Shown here: positions 9,096 to 16,320 of the stretch, in pieces
How positions within the stretch are numbered: the first letter of the stretch is position 1
Layout of the letters: each line of letters opens with the position of its first letter
Source of the DNA: JAHHLP01 sp041609895
Lineage (GTDB): Bacteria > Bacteroidota > Rhodothermia > Rhodothermales > JABDKH01
Direction: 5' to 3'
NCBI GenBank assembly: GCA_041609895.1
Contig: JBFIPX010000043.1
Location: 1 to 20,806, forward strand
Length of the DNA stretch: 20,806 bases
Translations under genes and position numbers: made by a program
The notes under the pieces: model-generated
Databases searched by the model: none
The model's input: the letters and a program-made list of their open reading frames with translations, nothing else
What the model was told of the DNA's origin: nothing

Positions 9096-10139
9096 TTAGT
9101 CTACGTAGAGATCCACAATTCTATCGGCGAGCGGCGCAACGTCAGGTTCACTCCGGTTGGTCAGTATGATTACCGTCAAGCGGTCATCGGGATACCGCTG
9201 TATGACGTTTCTGAAGCCGCTCGTGCTTCCTGTATGATGAACCCTTCGCCGACCATCTCTTTCATCAATTCGAAATCCGTAGCCGTAGTTCTCCATTCCG
9301 GGCGTCATCATCTCGTCCAGCAACTGCCGGCGGACCAGGCTTTCTGAGTACAGCGCTTCGTCCCAGCGTGCCAGGTCCATCACAGAGGAGTAGATGCCGC
9401 CGTCGCCAAGGACGGCACTTGTGAGGCTCTGATCAGAAAAGGTGATGCCCTCCTCGTCAATCTTGTAGCCGAAAGCTCGATGAGGAACCGTGTTCACTCC
9501 GTTGACGAAAGCGACGGTGTTGTCCATTCCAACAGGCTCAAAAATGTTGTCACGGAGGAATTCCGCGAATGACGTGCCCGACCGCTTTTCGACGATCATC
9601 GCAAGGACCGCATATCCCGTGTTGCTGTAGCGATACTGCGAGCCCGGCGGGAAGTACGTGCTGTCCGCCTTCAGCATCATCTGGAGCACGTCGGAATCGA
9701 GGACCTGGACGGTCGCTGTGTCTGGAATCAGCGACTCGTAGTCGAGTAGTCCCGAAGTATGTCGCAGCAGATGTTCGATCGTGATCGACTCAGCGTACGT
9801 GGGCATCTGCGGAAAGACCTTCGCCACGCTCTCGTCCAGCGAGAGCGCGCGCCGCTCACTCAGAATCAGGATCGCCATCGCCGTAAACTGTTTCGTCATC
9901 GAGGCGAGCCGAAAGTTGGTCACCGGCCGGATAGGTTCTCTGCCTTCAACATTTGCCAGACCAAATGTCTTTAGAAGAACCGTTTGACCGTCTCGCAAGA
10001 CCATGACCGCTGCACCGGGACGATCGCGGGAGTACTGGTCAAAAAGCCTGTCGACCTTGTCCTCCTTACGCGTGCACCCTGAACCAATTGCGATCATCAT
10101 CGCTAACAGAATTAATTGCCTGGCGTTGAAGTGGATCAC
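9096..10139 (-). CDS. Serine hydrolase, beta-lactamase class C/AmpC-like, lipoprotein
   Basis: This 347-residue protein belongs to the beta-lactamase-related (PF00144-type) penicillin-recognising family. The active site is complete: Ser80-Met-Thr-Lys83, Tyr171-Ser-Asn173 and His302-Thr-Gly304. HTG in place of KTG is typical of the esterase/D-Ala-carboxypeptidase-like members, so resistance to beta-lactams is not implied. A hydrophobic stretch ends in GSGC, making Cys22 a likely lipidation site, so the protein is probably attached in the periplasm. The GTG at 10139 gives a normal 21-residue signal. A GTG at 10196 gives a 366-residue form but lies upstream of a possible -10 box. Neither start has a strong Shine-Dalgarno site. 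Confidence 0.88.
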   Translation of the reverse strand: MIHFNARQLILLAMMIAIGSGCTRKEDKVDRLFDQYSRDRPGAAVMVLRDGQTVLLKTFGLANVEGREPIRPVTNFRLASMTKQFTAMAILILSERRALSLDESVAKVFPQMPTYAESITIEHLLRHTSGLLDYESLIPDTATVQVLDSDVLQMMLKADSTYFPPGSQYRYSNTGYAVLAMIVEKRSGTSFAEFLRDNIFEPVGMDNTVAFVNGVNTVPHRAFGYKIDEEGITFSDQSLTSAVLGDGGIYSSVMDLARWDEALYSESLVRRQLLDEMMTPGMENYGYGFRIDERDGRRRVHHTGSTSGFRNVIQRYPDDRLTVIILTNRSEPDVAPLADRIVDLYVD

Positions 10140-10184
10140 TGATTTTCTTGTACTTGTCGTACGGCAGCGGCTGGTGCCGTCATA

Positions 10185-10213
10185 ACTATAAATCACCGCC
10201 CGTCATTGGATAA
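10185..10213 (-). promoter_or_regulatory. Weak candidate promoter for the beta-lactamase-like gene
   Basis: On the minus strand TATAGT (10190-10185) is a reasonable -10 box, with TTATCC (10213-10208) 17 bases upstream as a poor -35 (3 of 6). If used, transcription would start near 10178 and the GTG at 10139 would be the real start. Confidence 0.25.
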
Positions 10214-10252
10214 TAGGGTGGCTTGTGCGAGACCCCCAAGTGAGGGCAGCGG

Positions 10253-10570
10253 ATGGATTCTCATATCGTGAGGATGGTTGTGGCAGCCGTCATGTGGTCC
10301 GGCGGTTTCGTCCTCTTTGGTCGCTTCATTAGCCCACGTTGGAAGGTGGCGGGAAAACTTGCGTTCTTCCTGGTGGTCTCGTGGGTTCTCTCGATGACCA
10401 TCGGTGATTGGTCGCTGATCTGGATTGTGGGTCACCCGCTTGTTGGGGTGGCTGGGCATGCGTGGTGGTGCCGTCGGAACGGCATCAACTGGGTCACGTG
10501 TGAGCCGCGGGACCGCTACCTTCAGCTACGCCCCTGGGCCAAAGGGGACGGCTTCAGCCCGTTGAATTGA
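10253..10570 (+). CDS. Small membrane protein, function unknown
   Basis: A 105-residue protein with an N-terminal half of two to three membrane helices (about 7-25, 33-50 and 55-68) and a polar C-terminal tail containing WWCRRNGINW and YLQLRPWAKGD. I do not recognise the family. GAGG at 10242-10245, 7 bases before the ATG, supports the start. It lies divergent from the beta-lactamase-like gene, and the 113 bases between them must hold promoters for both. Confidence 0.6.
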   Translation: MDSHIVRMVVAAVMWSGGFVLFGRFISPRWKVAGKLAFFLVVSWVLSMTIGDWSLIWIVGHPLVGVAGHAWWCRRNGINWVTCEPRDRYLQLRPWAKGDGFSPLN

Positions 10571-10601
10571 ACCGTCGCCAATCGCAAACCGGATTACAAC
10601 A

Positions 10602-10859
10602 ATGAAACCATCGGTAATTGACCTGCGCGATTCCCTCGCTGCTGCGGGGCGGGCCCACCACGATTATGAGCGGATCATATTGAACGGGGTGCGCGACGAA
10701 CTTTGGTCGGGTTTCTACGCCGCGTATGTTCTCGGGAGGCTCGGCGATTTCCTTCCGGCAAGCCGGTTGAGTGAGCTGTTGGAAGAAGCTCCTTCGAATG
10801 GCGACTGGTCGGATAATGCGGCACGATACGTAGTGCAGATCCTGGAATCCCCAGATTGA
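10602..10859 (+). CDS. Small orphan protein, 85 aa
   Basis: An acidic, probably all-helical 85-residue protein with no signal or membrane segment. The centre (about residues 33-50, LWSGFYAAYVLGRLGDF) and the later DWSDNAARYVVQ look like conserved aromatic helix faces. I do not know a function. It starts 31 bases after the previous gene and ends 10 bases before the MBL-fold gene, so the three genes may share a transcript. Confidence 0.55.
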   Translation: MKPSVIDLRDSLAAAGRAHHDYERIILNGVRDELWSGFYAAYVLGRLGDFLPASRLSELLEEAPSNGDWSDNAARYVVQILESPD

Positions 10860-10869
10860 CTTTGCTAGG

Positions 10870-11697
10870 ATGATGAAGATTCTCGTCTCTGTCATGTTCG
10901 TGTGCGCCGGGCTTGGTAGTGGAACGGCGCTTGCATCACAGGAAGCGGTTCCTTCATCTCAAGCAGATAGTGTTTGTGCGACTTTTCTCGCGAATGCGGG
11001 CTTTCTCCTGGCAGGCTCCGGGGAGGCGGTACTGATTGATGCCTTCGTGACAGAGCCGTATTCGATGTACGGAGCCCTCACTCCGCAGCATGCCGAGGCA
11101 CTCGCGCAGGCCCATGCGCCGTTTGATAATGTCGTGTTCGCACTTGCAAGCCACGTGCATCGTGATCACTTCCAAACCGCTCCGGCATCCGCGTTTCTGA
11201 ATGCGGGCCGCGCCGCGCAAGTCATGTCGACCCCGCAGGTAATCGAGTCTTTGGCGTACACGTCTTGGACGGAAGATTCCGATCGCGCGCTAGTAGTGTG
11301 GCCGGAGACGGGTCGCGACCGCGTCGTGCAAGGCGCCGTTCAGATAGAGTTTCTGCCTATGCGACACACGAATGCGAGGAACTACGGTGTCCAAAATTTG
11401 GCGCATCTCGTCCGGATCGGAGATGCATCTTTCCTGCATGTAGGCGATGCCGAGATGCTGCCCGAACATTATGACCGCTTTGACCTTGTGAGCGAGGAGA
11501 TTGAGGTCGGGCTTATTCCGTATTGGTTCTTCATGTCGGAGTCGGGTCGACGAATTGTCTACGAGCACATTGCGGCGAAGACGTACGTTGCAATGCACAT
11601 ACCTCCAGCTGAGACGCGCGAAACGATCGACAACCTTGCCGAAATCGACCCCGCCATTATCGTGGCCGTTCGACCGGGTCAAAGCTGGTGTTTTTGA
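10870..11697 (+). CDS. Secreted MBL-fold metallo-hydrolase
   Basis: This 275-residue protein has the metallo-beta-lactamase fold core. HxHxDH appears as His95-Val-His97-Arg-Asp99-His100, the bridging Asp is probably Asp193 in HVGDAEM, and further His residues sit at 166 and 243. The order (HxHxDH, His, Asp, His) fits a dinuclear zinc hydrolase. The N-terminus is a Sec signal (KILVSVMFVC...ALASQ), so it acts outside the cytoplasm. MBL-fold proteins cleave many esters, lactones, thioesters or phosphoesters, and no substrate can be named here. Two adjacent ATGs (10870 and 10873) are equally possible starts; an AGGA lies close upstream. The following 138 bases hold no gene or clear terminator. 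Confidence 0.88.
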   Translation: MMKILVSVMFVCAGLGSGTALASQEAVPSSQADSVCATFLANAGFLLAGSGEAVLIDAFVTEPYSMYGALTPQHAEALAQAHAPFDNVVFALASHVHRDHFQTAPASAFLNAGRAAQVMSTPQVIESLAYTSWTEDSDRALVVWPETGRDRVVQGAVQIEFLPMRHTNARNYGVQNLAHLVRIGDASFLHVGDAEMLPEHYDRFDLVSEEIEVGLIPYWFFMSESGRRIVYEHIAAKTYVAMHIPPAETRETIDNLAEIDPAIIVAVRPGQSWCF

Positions 11698-11835
11698 CTG
11701 TCTCGGCGCTCGCCGCAACCAACGGGGCCGGCCGGCTTGCCGCGGGACCCAGACCACCCGAGCGGAAGTCCTTGACCCTCGCGGGCGTGTTGTCGATCTT
11801 CATCGCTCCGAAGAATGATGTGAGTTGTTCAAGCT

Positions 11836-12252
11836 ATGGCTCAGCTAAAAACCGTTCCGAACACAGCAAGCGTCAAGGCCTTTGTCAACCGTATTGAAGA
11901 CGATCGCAAGCGCGCAGATTCGCTCGAGCTGCTCAAGATCATGGGCGAGATAACAGGTGATAGGCCAAAGATGTGGGGCGACAGCATCATTGGATTTGGT
12001 ACGTATCACTATAAGTATGATAGTGGTCGTGAGGGTGACTGGTTCGTCGCTGGATTCTCGCCCCGCAAGCAGGCCCTGACCCTCTATATCATGGCGGGCT
12101 TCAGCCGATTCGACGAAATTCTTGGTCGCTTGGGCAAGTTCAAACACGGAAAGTCGTGTCTCTACGTCAAGACTCTGGACGATGTGGACCGCGACGTTTT
12201 ACGCGAGCTCATCGCGGCGTCGGTCGACCACGTGTCGAAGTCGGGTGGCTGA
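11836..12252 (+). CDS. DUF1801-domain protein (YdhG-like fold)
   Basis: A 138-residue protein matching DUF1801 over its whole length. It has an N-terminal helix with VKAFVNRIEDDRKRADS, the family hallmark MWGDSIIGFGTYHYKY at about 46-61, GDWFVAGFSPRKQALTLYIMAGF at about 67-89, and a C-terminal GKSCLYVKTLDDVD region. The fold is a small alpha/beta domain with a conserved cavity; the biochemical role is not established. It is cytosolic. No Shine-Dalgarno site precedes the ATG. It overlaps the next gene by 8 bases. Confidence 0.9.
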   Translation: MAQLKTVPNTASVKAFVNRIEDDRKRADSLELLKIMGEITGDRPKMWGDSIIGFGTYHYKYDSGREGDWFVAGFSPRKQALTLYIMAGFSRFDEILGRLGKFKHGKSCLYVKTLDDVDRDVLRELIAASVDHVSKSGG

Positions 12253-12697
12253 GTCCATCATAGAGAAGTCTTCGCAAGGCCCGCTCGAAAGAGTGATTCG
12301 GCCGTCTCCCGCAGCATACTTCGGACTCGGCACAGTTGTGTTGGCGATCGTCGTGCTATGGACAGCCGTGTGGGTATCGAGGGGTGGACAAACCGGGGCG
12401 TGGCAACCGATCGTAATTGTAGTCGGCGTCTACCTGCTATGGTGTGCTGTCCTTTTGCGGAGAACAGTCTACGTTTTACCAGACGGGATCCGGCTCAATT
12501 TCCTGATCGGGAAGTCGGTAGATGTTCGTTACGTTGACGTACACGAGTCGATCGTGACGTACTGGTTTGACCGACGGCCGATGCAGATTATTGTTTATGG
12601 CGATGGGCATGTGCCACTTGCATCGATTTCTCTGCAACTGTACCGTGCGGACGATCGTGAATTCCTGCTGTCGATTCCGGAATTGCGTCTTAAATGA
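12245..12697 (+). CDS. Membrane protein with PH-like soluble domain
   Basis: A 150-residue protein with two membrane helices (about residues 21-40 and 50-68), followed by a soluble strand-rich domain beginning TVYVLPDGIRLNFLIGKSVD. The two-helix plus strand layout resembles bacterial PH (YdbS/YdbT-type) membrane proteins, whose role is unclear. The start is uncertain: GTG 12245 overlaps the DUF1801 stop by 8 bases and fits translational coupling, while GTG 12293 would give a shorter N-terminus. The open frame extends back to 12122, but that part lies inside DUF1801 and is not credible protein. Confidence 0.6.
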   Translation: MAESIIEKSSQGPLERVIRPSPAAYFGLGTVVLAIVVLWTAVWVSRGGQTGAWQPIVIVVGVYLLWCAVLLRRTVYVLPDGIRLNFLIGKSVDVRYVDVHESIVTYWFDRRPMQIIVYGDGHVPLASISLQLYRADDREFLLSIPELRLK

Positions 12698-12861
12698 CGG
12701 TTGATCTGCTGTCGCCGATTTGGATCGGCCGCTTCGTTCTTAGCCGAATATGAACTGTGCGCGAGGTTGCAACCTGGTGTCGGAAGTAGCATTTCACTTT
12801 TATAACGCGCTGGCCGGGCGCGCCGTAAAGACAGAGACCCCGTGAATAACTGATTGATCTG

Positions 12862-13287
12862 ATGGAAAGGAAAGCATCCGCCGTTTGGAACGGCAGCATA
12901 CGAGAAGGAAGTGGTGTACTAACGACGGATAGCGGCGTGCTTTCCGAGACCCGGTACTCATTCAGCACGCGATTCGAAGATGGGATCGGTACGAATCCGG
13001 AGGAGCTGATAGGTGCGGCGCACGCTGGCTGCTATGCCATGGCACTTTCGGGCAACCTTGGTCGAGCCGGCCTGAGTCCTGAGAAGATTGAGACGAAAGC
13101 CACCGTTACGCTGGTGAAGCAGGAGGCTGGCTTCGCGATCACGGCCGTCCATCTCGACGTCAGCGCGAAGGTCCCCGGCGCGGATAGTGAGACGTTCCAG
13201 CGTGTGGCGGAAGACACCAAGATGGGCTGCCCCGTGTCGAAGGTCCTTAATGCGGAGATAACTCTCGAAGCGAAGCTGGAAGGGTAG
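12862..13287 (+). CDS. osmC: OsmC-type peroxiredoxin
   Basis: This 141-residue protein is OsmC in length and motifs. The two redox cysteines are Cys57 (AHAGCYAMALS) and Cys123 (TKMGCPVSKVL), close to the positions in E. coli OsmC (59 and 125). Arg37 in STRFEDG and Glu48 in TNPEELIG match the residues that activate the peroxidatic Cys. OsmC reduces organic hydroperoxides in the cytosol using lipoylated protein or thiol donors. The protein forms an intertwined dimer in known structures. The ATG at 12862 gives the standard N-terminus; there is no Shine-Dalgarno site. The 164 bases upstream hold no gene and probably contain its promoter, which I could not place. Confidence 0.95.
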   Translation: MERKASAVWNGSIREGSGVLTTDSGVLSETRYSFSTRFEDGIGTNPEELIGAAHAGCYAMALSGNLGRAGLSPEKIETKATVTLVKQEAGFAITAVHLDVSAKVPGADSETFQRVAEDTKMGCPVSKVLNAEITLEAKLEG

Positions 13288-13356
13288 GCTCCGCAAGTGG
13301 TTCGGCGCCCGTCCTGACGGCACGCGTGAGCCGCAGTCGACACGCAATTCCGGCGC

Positions 13357-13391
13357 GACGCTCAGAGAGACGCTCAGAGAGACGCTCAGAG
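13357..13391 (+). repeat. 12-bp tandem repeat, almost three copies
   Basis: GACGCTCAGAGA occurs at 13357-13368 and 13369-13380, and again without its last base at 13381-13391. It sits in the 235-base gene-free spacer between osmC and the STAS-like gene. Copies are identical, so it is a recent slippage product or a short array of binding sites. Confidence 0.9.
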
Positions 13392-13522
13392 TCCCGACTG
13401 CAGGGAACAGAAGCCATCGTTTCGGGCTCCCGCGATCGGTCCCGGCTGGCTTGATTGGCCGCGACCTTCGTATCATGCTGCAGGCTGCGGCTTTATTGTT
13501 TTCCGTCCACGCGATCCGGCTA

Positions 13523-13906
13523 ATGTCTGAGTATTCAATCTCATACGACGAGGATCACGGCGTAACCCGGGTCGAGTTGGTTGGCGACCTCGATCGTGAA
13601 CTTGGTGACAAGGTGATCACCGAGTCTCGGGTTGCGGCAGCCAAGTCTGGTAGCGACCTGCTCTACGACGTTAGAAGGTCGACCGCGAAAGTGTCGTTGG
13701 CCGACTGGTTCTTTCTACCTCGTCGTCTTGACGCTCTGAAGAATCCTGAAGCCAGGTCAAGAAAGGTGGCCGTGATCGTTTCGAGTGACGATCTTGCCGA
13801 CTATCGTTTCTACGAGGACGTAGCAAGCAATGCGGGGCTTCGATTCAGAGTTTTTCTGAATGAAATCGAGGCGACGGGATGGCTTTCAGAGCCTGCAGAG
13901 CACTGA
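13523..13906 (+). CDS. STAS/SpoIIAA-like protein, function unknown
   Basis: A 127-residue soluble protein that starts with two strands (YSISYDEDHGVTRVELVGDL) and then alternates helices and strands: DLLYDVRRST, a helix with LPRRLDAL, RKVAVIVSS, and FRVFLNEIEATGWL. This order resembles the SpoIIAA-like/STAS-like small proteins found singly in many bacteria, which bind unknown partners. No phosphorylatable Ser context typical of anti-anti-sigma factors is visible, so that function is not claimed. ATG 13523 gives the family-like start; a longer frame reaches TTG 13451 but adds a segment that does not look like protein of this family. Confidence 0.65.
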   Translation: MSEYSISYDEDHGVTRVELVGDLDRELGDKVITESRVAAAKSGSDLLYDVRRSTAKVSLADWFFLPRRLDALKNPEARSRKVAVIVSSDDLADYRFYEDVASNAGLRFRVFLNEIEATGWLSEPAEH

Positions 13907-14010
13907 GTTTCGAAATCGGTTAGCTGTCCTGCCCGACGTAAGGCTGTGAATGAGGTCGTGCGCCTTGCGCTGTTCTCGCGAATGTTGGCGTTGTACCAGT
14001 GCTGACCGAT

Positions 14011-14121
14011 ATGGCGAAGAAAGAATCCTTTGATGTCGTTATTCAATCGGAGGATCGTGGCGGGGCTTACGTGGTAGTCGCCTTTGATATTGAGGCCCTC
14101 GAGCGATCCGTTGGCATGTAA
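14011..14121 (+). pseudogene. DUF1905 N-terminal remnant (36 codons)
   Basis: An ATG-to-TAA frame of 36 codons translates as a good start of a DUF1905 domain: a basic MAKK start, a strand, then GGAYVVVAFDIEALE. In full DUF1905 proteins this first strand pair is followed by about 60 more residues. Here the frame stops after SVGM, 7 bases before the first possible start of the DinB gene. The rest of the domain is not found downstream, so I read this as a truncated gene. A functional 36-residue peptide is possible but less likely. Confidence 0.6.
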
Positions 14122-14134
14122 TGGATAGGTGCAT

Positions 14135-14677
14135 ATGTCTCATTTTTCGAATCCCGCCGGCGGTTCTACCAAGGATGCCAATGCATACGTCGAAGCTGTC
14201 CTCGGCCTCTTGGGCGATCGAGATCCGGTCGAGGTGTTGGGATCCACGCCGTCGGCGTTGGCGGCAATGATCGAGCGGGCGCCACACGGAATTGCCTCAA
14301 CACCTGAAGCGCCCGGCAAATGGTCGATGACGGAGGTGATTCAGCACCTGGCTGACTCAGAGACCGTGTGGGCATATAGACTTCGCAAGGTGCTGGCCGA
14401 GGATCAGCCGATTCTTTCGGGCTATGACCAGGATTTGTGGGCTCGAAGATTTCGCTACGCTGATGTTCCGATGGTCGAGGCGCTCGCGCTGTTTACGTCA
14501 TGCCGGTTGGCGAATCTACGTCTGTTGCATCAGCTGAGTGAAGAGGATTTTCAACGCGTGGGAGTGCATTCTGAGCGGGGTCCGGAGACGGTGCAGCACA
14601 TGATCGCTCTATACGCCGGCCACGACCTCGTACATCTGAGGCAGATCGATCGGATACTGCGGCTGCATGGCGGTTGA
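14135..14677 (+). CDS. DinB-fold protein (DinB_2-like)
   Basis: A 180-residue four-helix DinB/YfiT-type protein. The metal-binding histidines are in place: His71 in VIQHLADSE, and His163 and His167 in GHDLVHLRQI. WSMTEVIQHL and the helix before the last His pair are typical. Proteins of this fold include thiol transferases that use bacillithiol or mycothiol, but the exact role of this member is unknown. It is cytosolic. ATG 14135 has AGG 5 bases upstream and is preferred over GTG 14129. A second DinB-fold gene of the same length lies at 19415. Confidence 0.88.
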   Translation: MSHFSNPAGGSTKDANAYVEAVLGLLGDRDPVEVLGSTPSALAAMIERAPHGIASTPEAPGKWSMTEVIQHLADSETVWAYRLRKVLAEDQPILSGYDQDLWARRFRYADVPMVEALALFTSCRLANLRLLHQLSEEDFQRVGVHSERGPETVQHMIALYAGHDLVHLRQIDRILRLHGG

Positions 14678-14711
14678 CAGGGCCGACCGTTCGTCTGCGG
14701 CTACGATGCTC

Positions 14712-14728
14712 TGCCCCGCCGCGGGGCA
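14712..14728. terminator. GC hairpin in convergent intergenic region
   Basis: TGCCCCG at 14712-14718 pairs with CGGGGCA at 14722-14728 around a 3-base loop. It lies between the convergent DinB and GltS genes. No T-run follows on either strand, so terminator function is only suggested by its position. Confidence 0.35.
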
Positions 14729-14767
14729 TTGTCCGTTGGCGGCTTTCGGCTTTCTCTCGCCGATCCT

Positions 14768-14785
14768 CAGTCACCGGGGTGACTG
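14768..14785. terminator. Hairpin over the end of the GltS-type gene
   Basis: CAGTCACC at 14768-14775 pairs with GGTGACTG at 14778-14785 around two bases. It covers the stop codon of the minus-strand symporter gene. No T-run follows, so it is weak as a classical terminator but may protect the mRNA 3' end. Confidence 0.3.
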
Positions 14786-16189
14786 AACGGAACCGGATGA
14801 AGATGTCTCGCTTGTCGGGCTGAGGGTACGTTTTCGGAACAGCGTCCATAGCCCGAAGACAACCACCAGGTATAGGACCAGAAGCGCCGTGACCACGCCG
14901 TATCCCTCAAGCTGTCCCGCATATCGAGCAAGAGGCAGGTTGATTACAAGTAGCAGCGGGAAGCCGATGGCGAGCGCCGCGCCGCTTCCAAGCACTTGAT
15001 CCTGGGCAACCGGCGTTACAAACTCCGGATCGGTAACACGTATCAGCGCCAGTCCTGAGCTGATGGTACCTGTTTGCTCGGCGTAAAGCCCAACCGTTCT
15101 TTCAAACTGATAGGCCTCGAAGCCGCGCCTCATCCCCCACTTCACCGCGTAATAAGTTGCCAGAGCTCCGAGAGCGCTCATCACGGCGATTGGTCCCAGG
15201 TAGTGCCAGGCGATTCCGAGGCTGATGGCCATAATCGCGCTCGTGACGAGCAGGTCGGCGAGGAATCCGGTCAGCCGATTCACGGTGCCCTCGTCGAGGA
15301 CGCGTGCGTATCCGCGCCAGTCCATCGTCTTTCGAACTGCTAAAGCCGTGAGGTTGGCAACTACGAAGTTGAGAGACCAGAGCGTTGGTAGTTCGGCTTC
15401 CAGCCCCGCAAGCGTCATCCCTTTCGCGAGGGCTACGGTAACGCCGTACGACAATAGATAAATCGCTCCGATCAAGGCGAAGTGAAAGGAGAGCGTATCT
15501 ATCGCGCCACTATAGAACGTGAGTCGGGATCCTACGGCTGCATCTTCGTTGCCCACGATTCCCGTTTCAATAGCGCGTGCGCGACTCTTGCTCACATGCA
15601 TTGTCCGTCCCATTCGGATTCCACGATTCACGACAAACATGCCGGTGAAGTACGCGACGATAAAACCGATCGCGGCAAGTGTAAGTCCGATGCTCGCGGC
15701 CTCGGGGAATCCATAGGCCTCCCACGACTTACCGATGGAGAACGCAATGCCCGGGCCCATTCCAAATCCGAGCGGCAAAAGCATTCCTACGGCGGGTACG
15801 AGTTCCGGGCTTATTAGCCAGAGAAAAAGAAGGGCGACGCCGATACCAATCAGGGCTTGCAGGATATACGTCAGCACCTTGATGAAGCCTATGTGGATGG
15901 CTCCGACCGATCGCCCGCCGGTGTGTCGCAGGCCGACGCCAATGAAGGTCAGCGCCAGCAGATGATAGACGTAAACTCCCATGCGCTCCGGCTCGAAATC
16001 GATCAAGCCGAGCAACTCCGGTCCAATAATCAGGCCAGCAAAGCCTGCGACGAGGTTGCTGGGGATAAGGTATCGTTGCAGCCACGGGACTCGGGCCCTC
16101 GCGACCGTTCCGGCAAGCAACAGAGCCCCGATGACCGTGAAGTCAAATACGAACTCCTGGATCGTAAATGAGAGTTCCCAAACCGCCAT
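14771..16189 (-). CDS. GltS-type sodium/glutamate symporter
   Basis: This 472-residue polytopic membrane protein follows the sodium:glutamate symporter (ESS/GltS) pattern. The first half has LIPSNLVAGFAGLIIGPELLG and a GMGPGIAFSIGKSWE re-entrant region. The second half repeats this with FLADLLVTSAIMAI and the matching re-entrant YAEQTGTISSGLALIRVTDPE. These duplicated pore loops are the family's transport site. It is longer than E. coli GltS (about 401) through an extended central loop (about 200-225) and a Ser-rich C-terminal tail. Glutamate is the inferred substrate; another dicarboxylate or amino acid is possible. The start ATG follows a C-rich leader with no Shine-Dalgarno site. The 131 bases between it and the acyltransferase gene contain no further gene. 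Confidence 0.88.
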   Translation of the reverse strand: MAVWELSFTIQEFVFDFTVIGALLLAGTVARARVPWLQRYLIPSNLVAGFAGLIIGPELLGLIDFEPERMGVYVYHLLALTFIGVGLRHTGGRSVGAIHIGFIKVLTYILQALIGIGVALLFLWLISPELVPAVGMLLPLGFGMGPGIAFSIGKSWEAYGFPEAASIGLTLAAIGFIVAYFTGMFVVNRGIRMGRTMHVSKSRARAIETGIVGNEDAAVGSRLTFYSGAIDTLSFHFALIGAIYLLSYGVTVALAKGMTLAGLEAELPTLWSLNFVVANLTALAVRKTMDWRGYARVLDEGTVNRLTGFLADLLVTSAIMAISLGIAWHYLGPIAVMSALGALATYYAVKWGMRRGFEAYQFERTVGLYAEQTGTISSGLALIRVTDPEFVTPVAQDQVLGSGAALAIGFPLLLVINLPLARYAGQLEGYGVVTALLVLYLVVVFGLWTLFRKRTLSPTSETSSSGSVQSPR

Positions 16190-16320
16190 GTTGGGTGGGG
16201 GTCGTCAGAGAGGGAGGGGTAGCCCAGAAAAAGTCCCCAGAAATATAAGGCCCCGTCGCGGAGACATCGGCTAAGCTTCTTGCCGTTGTCTGACGCAGAA
16301 GCCCCGGCTGCACCCTGCCT

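Noticed and set aside
13357..13391. Possible CRISPR array
   Set aside because: The units are 12 bp with no spacers and no cas genes are present.
13907..14010. Possible tRNA or small RNA before the DUF1905 remnant
   Set aside because: No cloverleaf or strong stem could be drawn and no terminator follows.
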